DNA from: Mycolicibacterium moriokaense
GTDB lineage: Bacteria > Actinomycetota > Actinomycetes > Mycobacteriales > Mycobacteriaceae
Length of the DNA stretch: 64,000 bases
Direction of reading: 5' to 3'
Assembly: GCF_010726085.1 (NCBI RefSeq)
Contig: NZ_AP022560.1
Span: 4,836,001 to 4,900,000 of the forward strand
The translations under genes and the position numbers were made by a program. Positions 46,993 to 53,920 of the stretch are shown here, piece after piece. Position 1 is the stretch's first letter. Each line of letters begins with the position of its first letter. Below the pieces are notes generated by a model. It had not been told where the DNA came from, searched no databases, and saw only the letters and a list, made by a program, of their open reading frames with translations.

Positions 46993-47038
46993 CGGTATTC
47001 CAGCAGCGAACGCATGAGGGGTCGCGGCTGGAATACCG
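46993..47038. terminator. Inverted repeat after ppsA, possible terminator or attenuator
   Basis: Arms CGGTATTCCAG (46993-47003) and CTGGAATACCG (47028-47038) are perfect reverse complements (11 bp) around a 24-nt loop. It lies between the convergent ppsA and zinc-ribbon genes. There is no T-tract, and the loop is long for a terminator. Confidence 0.5.
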
Positions 47039-47066
47039 TTTCGCAGGTTTGGAACCGACGGTAGCG

Positions 47067-47666
47067 CTAGGCGGTTCCGGCCAGCGCCTGGCGGACCAGC
47101 TCTTGGGCCGCGTCCAGGTGCATCTCAGCCTGTTCCACGTCGACGGGGAACTCGCCGTCGTAACTGTTCGATGACCTCGCCAACACCGACATGCACATAT
47201 GGGAGGCCGCATGGGCATCCTCGGTCGCGGCCTCCAGCTCGCTGGTCAGTTCGGGGGTGGGTGCCGGCAGATGCGCCCGAAGGCCGACCGCTGCACTGTC
47301 ATGCATCTGCCGACACGCCTCATCCATCGCCTCGCGGTCGACGTCGGTCAGCGCGCGCTGCGCGTCGGTAAGGGACCGCTGCAGATCGACGAACGGCTCG
47401 CGCGCCCCTGACCACCAGTCCAAAACCGCTGCCTGGTGGGCAGATTCCGGCCCGGAGGGAACGGCGTGCCGATCGCCGGTCACCACGAGGGTGATCGCTG
47501 CGCTCAAGAGCACGATGGCCACCACGACGATCGCCCCGGCGATCGCCCATTTGGTCCGGTACCAGACGCCGTCCGACGGTTCCGGCGTCGCCTCGATGGG
47601 GCTGCCGCATTCGCCGCACAACTGCCACCCATCCGGGTTCGGGTGACCGTGAGGACACTCCAGCAT
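47067..47666 (-). CDS. Membrane protein with N-terminal zinc ribbon
   Basis: 199 residues from ATG 47666. A short zinc-ribbon-like start (CPHGHPNPDGWQLCGECG) is followed by one membrane helix (WAIAGAIVVVAIVLLSAAITL). The outer part, about 130 residues, is helical and rich in acidic residues (SLTDAQRALTDVDREAMDEA; EAATEDAHAASHMCMSVLAR). Function not recognised. It lies 5 nt after the deazaflavin-reductase gene stop in the same direction, and the two overlap at no point, so they may be one unit. Confidence 0.7.
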   Translation of the reverse strand: MLECPHGHPNPDGWQLCGECGSPIEATPEPSDGVWYRTKWAIAGAIVVVAIVLLSAAITLVVTGDRHAVPSGPESAHQAAVLDWWSGAREPFVDLQRSLTDAQRALTDVDREAMDEACRQMHDSAAVGLRAHLPAPTPELTSELEAATEDAHAASHMCMSVLARSSNSYDGEFPVDVEQAEMHLDAAQELVRQALAGTA

Positions 47667-47670
47667 GCTG

Positions 47671-48087
47671 TCAGCCCCTGTCCACATTCAGTTTGAGGAA
47701 GCTCTCGATTCCGAAGGCCTGGAAAAGACGCCGCCGCACCGGCGACAGTTGAGGACCTGCCGTTGCCGCATCGATGATCTCGGGTTCCGCGACGTCATAG
47801 CGGCGGCCGCCCACCTCGATGACGGCCCTCCCGGACTCCTGCACATTGCGCACCCAGTCGACATCGGTCCCATAGGGCAGCGGTATGACGAAACCGTTCG
47901 CAACTTGATCGGCCACCACAGGCGTGGCGTAGTGCCGCCCCGATCGGCGCCCGCTGTGGCGGATGACTGCCGCATACCAGTATCGGCGCCCGGCCAGATG
48001 CATCATCGGCGGGTTGAGCACGCGCTTGTTGAATTGGCGCACTTCATCCTTGAGCCGATCCGTGAACTGCGTCTTTGTGGTGCTCAT
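47671..48087 (-). CDS. Deazaflavin (F420)-dependent nitroreductase-family protein, Ddn-like
   Basis: 138 residues from ATG 48087. The family pattern matches the split-barrel F420-dependent reductases (Ddn/Rv3547 type): FNKRVLNPPMMHLAGRRYWY, VIRHSGRRSGRHYATPVVAD, FVIPLPYGTDVDWVRNVQES and GRAVIEVGGRRYDVAEPEII. They use the actinobacterial cofactor F420 to reduce quinones or nitro groups. A weak DosR-like box (48143) lies upstream. The ORF could be extended upstream but the extension is not family-like. Confidence 0.85.
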   Translation of the reverse strand: MSTTKTQFTDRLKDEVRQFNKRVLNPPMMHLAGRRYWYAAVIRHSGRRSGRHYATPVVADQVANGFVIPLPYGTDVDWVRNVQESGRAVIEVGGRRYDVAEPEIIDAATAGPQLSPVRRRLFQAFGIESFLKLNVDRG

Positions 48088-48142
48088 ACGCCGATATTCA
48101 TCGCCGAAGGCATCCGCGCATAAGGGCCGACCGGACACGAAC

Positions 48143-48162
48143 AGAGGGACCATTGGCACCTG
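48143..48162. promoter_or_regulatory. Weak DosR-like box upstream of Ddn-like gene
   Basis: AGAGGGACCATTGGCACCTG has a perfect left half (GGGAC) and a degenerate right half (about 11 of 20). It starts 56 bp before the Ddn-like start at 48087. Confidence 0.4.
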
Positions 48163-48312
48163 TTCCCACTGAATCCGCCGCCAAGCGACCTCGCGGCCAA
48201 ACACACGTCATCGCACGACGAGTGACCAATACGCCGGTGACTTTCGTCTCTAGTGCCACAAAAACTGAGCGGAAAAAATGGAGACGCTCATACACATCCA
48301 AGAGGAATGCCT

Positions 48313-48561
48313 ATGACCCCGACCGAGCCCGAGCTCGAAACCGAAGACCTCGAGGCCGTCGCATGGCGGTTCCTGCGATCGGAGTTCTCCACTCCCATCT
48401 ACGCCGACTGGCCGATCGACCGACGTATTGAAGCCTATCTTCAGCATCACGAGGCCTCCGACCTGCTCCGCGACGGGTCCTTCAACGGGGTGCTGGAACA
48501 CGTCATGGCCAATATCGGTGCGGCCCTGCGCAACGGCGTCCTTCCGACACCGGACTGGTAG
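48313..48561 (+). CDS. Small 82-residue protein of unknown function
   Basis: Start ATG 48313 is chosen because AGAGGA lies 6 nt upstream; an ATG two codons earlier overlaps that site. The acidic N-terminus (TEPELETEDLEAVAWRFLRS) leads into a helical protein (IDRRIEAYLQHHEASDLLRD; GVLEHVMANIGAALRNGVLP). It has no recognised domain. It is flanked by dormancy-type genes but I see no clear DosR box in its own promoter. Confidence 0.7.
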   Translation: MTPTEPELETEDLEAVAWRFLRSEFSTPIYADWPIDRRIEAYLQHHEASDLLRDGSFNGVLEHVMANIGAALRNGVLPTPDW

Positions 48562-48909
48562 GCGACGCCGTGACAATCATTCGTAAGACAGCCGACGACT
48601 GGAAGGCCGCACCGAACTTCACTCGGACGACATCCGACCCTCACGGCGCAGCAGACTCACGCCACCGCCGTCGTCGCGTCATCGTCGGCCGTCGCTACTC
48701 CGTCTCAGCGGTTGTAACGCCACGGCGCGATTGCGGCCGAATTCTCTCCATACGGTTACAACCGACGGCGCGCAAAGGCAGCGACCCGGCTGCACAAGCG
48801 CCTCAACGCGGAAGTCGCAGAAGGTGACAACGCGTCACTGCGTCGAGAAGCGCACTTTGCAGCAGAGCTGAACACGCATCGGGTAACGCCTGGACCGCCC
48901 TAGGTCCCG
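48562..48909. other. 348-bp gap with probable relic coding frames and a 56-bp repeat
   Basis: A GTG frame from 48570 (MTIIRKTADDWKAAPNFT) has coding-like residues but becomes basic low-complexity. From 48718 another plus-strand frame runs 61 codons to TAG at 48901 with protein-like content (ATRLHKRLNAEVAEGDNASL, then RREAHFAAELNTHRV) but no start codon; an in-frame TAA directly precedes it. The repeat at 48709-48764 lies between them. I infer a decayed gene, possibly broken at the repeat. Confidence 0.45.
48709..48764. repeat. 56-bp element with 10-bp inverted ends, copy 1
   Basis: Arms CGGTTGTAAC (48709-48718) and GTTACAACCG (48755-48764) are perfect reverse complements with a 36-nt spacer. 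A second copy with identical arms and identical spacer length is at 52903-52958; the spacers agree at 27 of 36 positions. Confidence 0.85.
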
Positions 48910-49902
48910 CTAGTCGAGCGGCGCGTCATCCAGTCGGGTAACCACGTCCGCCAGCGGACGGCGCGGTGTGGCGGGAAGCGGATCACTATTGATGGGAGCC
49001 CAGCCGACGCGCAATAGCATTTGCGGATAGCTCTCGTTGCCGAGAACCTCTACCCGGACGGCTTCGCGCGTCTCCGGAATCTCCAACGGCTCGGTGATCG
49101 GGCAGCTCGCGAGCCCGAGCGCGGTCGCAGTCAGCAGCACCACGCTGGTGGCTTCACCGGCACGAAGTCTCGACACATCATCGTCGTTCGTAGTGCCCAA
49201 CGCGAGGACCACCGCGTTGTCCTCCGCCGCATCCACGTCAGGGGGTTGAGCAAGTGCTGACCCGGCGAACCACCGCGCCGGAATCGCCGCTGACGCGTCC
49301 GGTACCGGCGTGCTCCGAGCGGGGACACCTGCCACCGACGCATACCTTCCACTCCACGCCGCCAATTCCGCCGAGTACTCGGAGTCGGAGGAATGCCGCA
49401 AGGCGGCGTCGGCGACGATGTGCTTCAGGTGCGTGATGTCGTCGATCCTGCGCATGGTCACGCCAGCGCGCGCAGCGCGCGCACCCATCAACGCGAGATC
49501 ACCAGTGGCGACAGGCCATTCGCTGTAACTGCGGCGATCGGTGCGTCGACGCGGGATCGCCGCCGCCAAACTGATGTCGAGATCGGCCGGCGTCTGCCGA
49601 CGAAGCTCGATCGAGGCCAGATGGTCGGCATCGACGGGATTGGGGAACCGGTGAATCCGTGCCGCCCAGCCCAACGCCGCGAAGGCGACCACGCAGTGGT
49701 TCAGTGCAGCACCACAACTCAGGAGCAGGTCCCGAGAGTCGGGATCTGTATTCGGCAGCTGCCGATCACGGTCGGCGTAAAGGTGCAGGCTCTCATCGCC
49801 CACCACCCAGCGCCACGGTTGTGAGTTGTGCACCGACGGGGCCCTCGTGGCCAGCAGCAGCGCCGACCGCATCGTCTCGGTGCCGGGAAAATGTGAGCTC
49901 AT
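48910..49902 (-). CDS. Acg-family nitroreductase (Rv2032/Rv3131-like)
   Basis: 330 residues. The nitroreductase FMN motif appears at the N-terminus (LATRAPSVHNSQPWRWVV) with RRRTDRRSYSEWPV in the middle and the Acg-type second half (LGTTNDDDVSRLRAGEATSV, TALGLASCPITEPLEI). Acg proteins are flavoproteins with a lid that blocks the usual active site and are strongly DosR-induced in M. tuberculosis. ATG 49902 is preceded by GAGG at 8 nt. A palindromic DosR box (49968) is 66-85 bp upstream. Confidence 0.9.
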   Translation of the reverse strand: MSSHFPGTETMRSALLLATRAPSVHNSQPWRWVVGDESLHLYADRDRQLPNTDPDSRDLLLSCGAALNHCVVAFAALGWAARIHRFPNPVDADHLASIELRRQTPADLDISLAAAIPRRRTDRRSYSEWPVATGDLALMGARAARAGVTMRRIDDITHLKHIVADAALRHSSDSEYSAELAAWSGRYASVAGVPARSTPVPDASAAIPARWFAGSALAQPPDVDAAEDNAVVLALGTTNDDDVSRLRAGEATSVVLLTATALGLASCPITEPLEIPETREAVRVEVLGNESYPQMLLRVGWAPINSDPLPATPRRPLADVVTRLDDAPLD

Positions 49903-49967
49903 TCGTCCAACCTCGATAGGAGAAGTCTTGTGTCCTCTGTCAGGCTGCCGTTTCCGCGTCGATCTGG

Positions 49968-49987
49968 AGAGGGTCTAAAGACCCGTA
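49968..49987. promoter_or_regulatory. DosR box upstream of Acg-type nitroreductase
   Basis: The core GGGTCTAAAGACCC (49971-49984) is a perfect palindrome with 2-nt centre and follows the DosR half-site layout, with A to T exchanged at the fourth base of each half. It lies between the upstream stress gene stop (50011) and the nitroreductase start. Confidence 0.75.
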
Positions 49988-50010
49988 TCCGAATGACTTG
50001 CGGTGTCGAC

Positions 50011-50913
50011 CTATGACTGACGGGCCACGATGACCGGAATCCGCGCTGCGTGTGCGACGGCCGAGCTCACCGAACCCAGGAGCAGGCCCGCGAATGCCCC
50101 GCGACCGTGGCTGCCCACGACCAGGAGCTGTGCCTGCTGCGATTCGTCGAGCAGACGCTGGGCCGGCGCGTCGTGACTGACGACCCGCCTGACGACGACG
50201 TCCGGATAGCGTTCGCTCCAGCCGGCGAGCCGTTGCGCGAGCTCTTCATCGGCCTGCGCCGCCACACCCTCAGGAGCCACGTCGATCGCGAAATCGGCGC
50301 TGTTCAGCCACGTGTGGACGGCGACCAGCTCGACGCCGCGCCGTGATGCCTCGTCGAAGGCGATGGCCGTCGCGCGCTCGGATGCCGGCGAGCCGTCGAT
50401 ACCGACGACCACCGGCGCACTAACGGCATAGTTCGTCACCGGCTCCTCGTCGTGGATGATTGCTACCGGGCAATGGGCATTGTGAAGCAGCCCCGAGCTG
50501 ACCGACCCAAGCAACAACCCCTTCACACCGCCGAGACCGCGGCACCCGACCACGACCATCTCGGCATCCTTCGACAGGTCAGTAAGGGTGGGCACCACCG
50601 GTCCGGGGACCACCAGATGCTCGGTGGGGAAACCCGGTGCGCCGGAGGTGGCCTCGTGCACCACCTTCATGGCGTCGTTGACGACCTGCTCGGCGAGCCG
50701 ATCCCGTTCGGTCCAGTAGTCGGCCGATATCGGAATGTCCACCCACGCACCGGTGTCCACCGTGGGCAAGACGTGAACGACCGTCAACGGCACGTTACGA
50801 AGTGCCGCGTCTCGGGCGGCCCATTCCGTCGCGATATCCGATGCGGGCGAACCGTCGACGGCGACGACGATGCCGTGGTGCTTGGTGTCCGAAGACGCGG
50901 TTGAAGCAGACAT
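50011..50913 (-). CDS. Tandem universal stress protein (Rv2623-like)
   Basis: 300 residues with two Usp domains (GIVVAVDGSPASDIATEWAA; VVVGIDGSPASERATAIAFD). Both ATP-binding motifs are canonical (GCRGLGGVKGLLLGSVS; GSHGRGAFAGLLLGSVS), unlike the first domain of the other Usp in the window. AAGGAGA precedes the ATG at 5 nt. It follows the 81-residue helical-bundle gene by 15 bp and both are likely driven from the DosR box at 51208. M. tuberculosis Rv2623 of this type regulates growth in latency. Confidence 0.9.
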   Translation of the reverse strand: MSASTASSDTKHHGIVVAVDGSPASDIATEWAARDAALRNVPLTVVHVLPTVDTGAWVDIPISADYWTERDRLAEQVVNDAMKVVHEATSGAPGFPTEHLVVPGPVVPTLTDLSKDAEMVVVGCRGLGGVKGLLLGSVSSGLLHNAHCPVAIIHDEEPVTNYAVSAPVVVGIDGSPASERATAIAFDEASRRGVELVAVHTWLNSADFAIDVAPEGVAAQADEELAQRLAGWSERYPDVVVRRVVSHDAPAQRLLDESQQAQLLVVGSHGRGAFAGLLLGSVSSAVAHAARIPVIVARQS

Positions 50914-50928
50914 TTCATTCTCCTTGGA

Positions 50929-51174
50929 TTAGCGCGAGCCGACCGCTCGCATCGGACGATCGGACGTTGCACCGCGGGTGAGGATGCGTCGACTCCTGTT
51001 GAGGGTCAGCGGAATCAAGTGCGCGGTGACAGTCGCTGTTGCAGACAGCTCGGTGTACACCCCGTTGACGACATTCTCGATATCCGGTCGCGTGCGATCG
51101 GGGAATCTGGTGCGCAGCTCCGCTACGACACGGTCGAGCTCGTCGCGCACCGTCGGCTCCGCGAGACTGGCCAT
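50929..51174 (-). CDS. Three-helix-bundle dimerisation-type small protein
   Basis: 81 residues. The core (VRDELDRVVAELRTRFPDRT; IENVVNGVYTELSATATV; HLIPLTLNRSRRIL) matches the pattern of small actinobacterial three-helix-bundle proteins (L..RFP, V...Y..L, .IP.L..). A DosR box lies 34 bp upstream of ATG 51174, and a universal stress gene follows. The function is not known; a role as partner or hub for stress proteins is possible. Confidence 0.7.
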   Translation of the reverse strand: MASLAEPTVRDELDRVVAELRTRFPDRTRPDIENVVNGVYTELSATATVTAHLIPLTLNRSRRILTRGATSDRPMRAVGSR

Positions 51175-51207
51175 TACCGGATTCTGCGCCGGAACTGCGC
51201 TCCCCTA

Positions 51208-51227
51208 CTACGGACCAAAGTCCCCGA
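51208..51227. promoter_or_regulatory. DosR box upstream of helix-bundle/Usp operon
   Basis: CTACGGACCAAAGTCCCCGA has GGAC and AGTCCC at consensus spacing. It is 34 bp before ATG 51174 on the minus strand and 150 bp before fdxA, which has its own box at 51302. Confidence 0.85.
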
Positions 51228-51301
51228 AACGGGTAGCGTGGGTCACATCGTGCTGGCGGGTGTGGCTTGGGTTGCCGGCACGCGAAAGCGCTGGTACACG
51301 G

Positions 51302-51321
51302 CGAGGGACTAAGGTCACTTC
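51302..51321. promoter_or_regulatory. DosR box upstream of fdxA
   Basis: CGAGGGACTAAGGTCACTTC has a perfect left half and a partly matching right half. It ends 55 bp before the fdxA ATG. Confidence 0.75.
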
Positions 51322-51376
51322 CGCTCGTGCCATTGGGCTCCCGCGCTTCGGCGCATCGGGTTTCTACCGTGGTGAC

Positions 51377-51730
51377 ATGACCTATGTGATCGGTTCAGCA
51401 TGCGTTGATGTCATGGACAAGTCGTGTGTACTGGAGTGCCCGGCCGACTGCATCTACGAGGGTGCGCGCACCCTCTACATCAATCCCGACGAGTGTGTCG
51501 ACTGCGGGGCGTGCAAGTTGGTCTGCCGTGTCGAGGCGATCGAATATGAGACCGACCTCGAGGACGACGAGCTGTGGCACCTCGAAGACAATGCCGCGTT
51601 TTTCCAGACTGTGCTGCCCGGGCGTACGGAGCCGCTGGGCTCGCCAGGTGGAGCGCAGAAGGTCGGCAGGGTCGGCGTCGATACCCCGGGTATTGCAGCC
51701 ATGCCGGTGAAGGATCACGTAGACCACTGA
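51377..51730 (+). CDS. fdxA: Ferredoxin FdxA-type (7Fe/8Fe, Rv2007c-like)
   Basis: 117 residues from ATG 51377. The classical ferredoxin fold has cysteines in SACVDVMDKSCVLECPADCI and a second cluster motif DECVDCGACKLVCRVEAI, so one [3Fe-4S] and one [4Fe-4S] cluster are expected. After the domain is an extension (DNAAFFQTVLPGRTEPLGSP) as in actinobacterial FdxA. M. tuberculosis FdxA (Rv2007c) is a DosR target adjacent to OtsB1. It could donate electrons to the nitroreductases or exchange with the hydrogenase. Confidence 0.92.
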   Translation: MTYVIGSACVDVMDKSCVLECPADCIYEGARTLYINPDECVDCGACKLVCRVEAIEYETDLEDDELWHLEDNAAFFQTVLPGRTEPLGSPGGAQKVGRVGVDTPGIAAMPVKDHVDH

Positions 51731-51820
51731 CCGACACATCGTAAGGCGCTGCAACGCAGCCTCTTTGCGCAGCGACCAACTTCGGAAACCGGCTATTAAG
51801 GGCATTTCGCCACGGTCGAC

Positions 51821-51840
51821 GAGGGGTCCATCGGCCCTAT
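51821..51840. promoter_or_regulatory. DosR-like box upstream of Cys/His small protein
   Basis: The core GGGTCCATCGGCCC (51824-51837) resembles the KAS III box in layout (two GGGNCC-like halves with a 2-nt centre). It ends 56 bp before the start at 51897. Confidence 0.55.
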
Positions 51841-51896
51841 TACTACTCCGCCGCTCGGAGCATTCTGACGATGATCAACCGAACAGGAGCGTGATC

Positions 51897-52112
51897 ATGG
51901 CGACCGATGTCCAAACGCAAAGCAGTGTCGAACAGCTGACCCACTACTGCCGCACCTGCGGTCACCCAAAAGAATTACACAACTTGGACTTTCGAGGTAG
52001 CCCGAAAGAAGCTCACGAGCTCTATCGACACGGCGAATACGTGTGCCATGACATGACGGGGTTGAACTCCACCGTGCACTGCATCTGCGTGGGGTGGAAC
52101 AGCTGGACCTAG
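51897..52112 (+). CDS. Cys/His-rich 71-residue protein, probable metal-binding
   Basis: 71 residues from ATG 51897, after AGGAG at 7 nt. Five Cys and several His are arranged as YCRTCGHPKELHN, YRHGEYVCHDMTG and VHCICVGWNSWT, enough for one or two zinc sites. I do not recognise the family. A DosR-like box upstream and its place at the end of the island suggest a small dormancy protein. Confidence 0.7.
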   Translation: MATDVQTQSSVEQLTHYCRTCGHPKELHNLDFRGSPKEAHELYRHGEYVCHDMTGLNSTVHCICVGWNSWT

Positions 52113-52152
52113 CCACTTCTGTTTTATCAAGTCGCGGGCTTTGGTCCAGTCG

Positions 52153-52845
52153 TCACGTGTCGAAGGTGATGACTTCACCACGATTGATCGACACCCAGTC
52201 GCGAGCCTCGAGATAGGAGCGGAAGGTCTCGGTGATCAGCTTTCCGTCTTCTGGCGTCTTGGGCCGCTGTAGCTCGTACAGGTGCGGGAACTCCGTCCAG
52301 GCGACGACGGCGTCCCAGAGCCGCAGCGCCGCCTCGCCCGTGGGGGGGTCGATGAGCACCGGGCCGAAGAGGCATTGCCCGTCGGGAAAGAATATCGTCG
52401 GTACGCCGTATCCTCCGGCGTCGACCACCCGCTGGTGCTCGGCCATCACCTCGTCACCGGTGGTCGGATCCGCGATCGCCTGGTCGACCAGTTCCGGATC
52501 CACACCGAGTTCGGTGAGCAGATGGCGCGCGACGGCCTTCTCGTGGGGCTTGTGTCCGTCGACATGCAGCGCCCTGCCCGCCCGGGCGTACCACGCGTCG
52601 AGGTCCGCCATCGAGCGTCGCCGCAACAGCGCACCGATGCGCATCATCGACCAGCCGTAGGACCACTCCCGTTCCCACGCGTGCTTCTTGCCCTCCTGAC
52701 GGTTGATCTCCTCGAGGCTGAAGAAGCGCCAGTTCACGTCGACGCCGGTCAGGTCTCGGACCTCGCGAATCCACAGCGACGTCTGATACGCGTAGGGACA
52801 CATGACGTCGAAGTGGAAGTCGATGAAGGCCGGACGAGTCGTCAC
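52153..52845 (-). CDS. DsbA-family (thioredoxin-fold) oxidoreductase with single-Cys CPYA motif
   Basis: 230 residues starting with GTG 52845. The thioredoxin-fold N-terminus has [20 protein letters not shown], so the usual CxxC is CPYA with only the first Cys. The insertion helical domain and the C-terminal [17 protein letters not shown] (cis-Pro loop) follow. This matches the mycothiol-linked DsbA group that includes Rv2466c (which has CPWC, by recollection); a single Cys suits glutaredoxin-like or transferase chemistry with mycothiol. It has no signal peptide, so it is cytoplasmic. It converges on the 71-residue gene. Confidence 0.85.
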   Translation of the reverse strand: MTTRPAFIDFHFDVMCPYAYQTSLWIREVRDLTGVDVNWRFFSLEEINRQEGKKHAWEREWSYGWSMMRIGALLRRRSMADLDAWYARAGRALHVDGHKPHEKAVARHLLTELGVDPELVDQAIADPTTGDEVMAEHQRVVDAGGYGVPTIFFPDGQCLFGPVLIDPPTGEAALRLWDAVVAWTEFPHLYELQRPKTPEDGKLITETFRSYLEARDWVSINRGEVITFDT

Positions 52846-52902
52846 ACCTGAACCCTAGGTCGCAGCGACGCGCATCTCAACGATGGAGCCGATCAGCCGA
52901 CG

Positions 52903-52958
52903 CGGTTGTAACGTCATGGCGCGATTGCGCCTGAATTTCAGCCACACGGTTACAACCG
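52903..52958. repeat. 56-bp element with 10-bp inverted ends, copy 2
   Basis: Arms CGGTTGTAAC (52903-52912) and GTTACAACCG (52949-52958) enclose a 36-nt spacer, exactly as in copy 1 (48709-48764). Within the spacer copy 2 has two small hairpins, GGCGC-GATT-GCGCC and CTGAA-T-TTCAG. It sits in the divergent promoter gap between the DsbA-like and BKACE genes. Confidence 0.85.
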
Positions 52959-53022
52959 GCGGCGTCCAAAAGCGCGAATGGGAAGTGTGACGATCGTGAT
53001 TGATCGCGAGGAAAGGAGTCCG

Positions 53023-53895
53023 ATGGACCCCGTCATCATCGAATGTGCGATCAACGGTGTGACGTCGAAGGCCGCAAACCCGCATGTGCCCGTCGAACCT
53101 TCCGAGATCACCGCTGACGCCTTGGCCTGTATCGAAGCTGGCGCGGCGATCATCCACAACCACATCGATCTGCCCGGGGTCAGTGTGGAGCGCGCGGTCG
53201 AGCGGTATCTCGATGCGTGGCGTCCGGTGCTTGCCGCCCGGCCCGATGCCCTGCTGTATCCGACGATTCATTTCGACGCCGACGGCTCATGTTCGTATGA
53301 GCATCTGATCGCACTGGCCGCGGCGGGTATGCGTATCGGGATCACCGATCCGGGCTCGGTGAACCTGGGCATCAGGGACGCCGACGGCCTGCCCTCGGGC
53401 GACTTCGTCTACCGCAACTCCTTCGAGGTGATCGGCCGCGCCTTCGACATCAGCCGCGACGGAGGGCTCGGCCCGAGTCTGGCGATCTACGAACCGGGCT
53501 TTCTGCGTGCCACCCTCGCGTGGTGGCGCGCCGGCCGATTGCCGCCCGGGGCGATGATCAAGCTGTACTTCTCCACCGAACGGGGTTACCTCGGTGCGCC
53601 TTTCGGGCTGCCCCCGACCGAACGCGCGCTCGACGCATACCTCGAACTGCTCGAGGGATGCGATATTCCGTGGGCGGTTTCCATCGTCGGCGGTGACCTG
53701 TGCGCCAATCGACTCGCCGAGCTTGCCCTCGAACGCGGCGGGAACCTCCATGTGGGACTGGAGTTCTACGGCGGCGACCGCACGCCGACCAACGTCGACC
53801 TGGTGTCGGAAGCCGTGGCGCTGTGCCAGCGGGTGGGCCGACCCGTCGCGACGCCCGACCAGGCCGCACAGATCCTCCGATTGCCACGGCGATAG
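53023..53895 (+). CDS. BKACE-family (3-keto-5-aminohexanoate cleavage-type, DUF849) enzyme
   Basis: 290 residues from ATG 53023, which has AAAGGAG at 5 nt. The barrel starts VIIECAINGVTSKAANPHVP and carries the metal-binding HxH motif (AGAAIIHNHIDLPGV) and a Gly-rich region GMRIGITDPGSVNLG. BKACE enzymes join a beta-keto acid to acetyl-CoA, giving acetoacetate and a new CoA thioester; the substrate of this one cannot be predicted. The family is common in soil bacteria. Copy 2 of the repeat lies just upstream. Confidence 0.88.
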   Translation: MDPVIIECAINGVTSKAANPHVPVEPSEITADALACIEAGAAIIHNHIDLPGVSVERAVERYLDAWRPVLAARPDALLYPTIHFDADGSCSYEHLIALAAAGMRIGITDPGSVNLGIRDADGLPSGDFVYRNSFEVIGRAFDISRDGGLGPSLAIYEPGFLRATLAWWRAGRLPPGAMIKLYFSTERGYLGAPFGLPPTERALDAYLELLEGCDIPWAVSIVGGDLCANRLAELALERGGNLHVGLEFYGGDRTPTNVDLVSEAVALCQRVGRPVATPDQAAQILRLPRR

Positions 53896-53920
53896 CCAGC
53901 TGCGGGCACGAGAACCCCTG

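Noticed and set aside
52132..52151. DosR-like sequence in the convergent gap before the DsbA-like stop
   Set aside because: It matches about 13 of 20 positions but lies downstream of both neighbouring genes, where a promoter site has no target.
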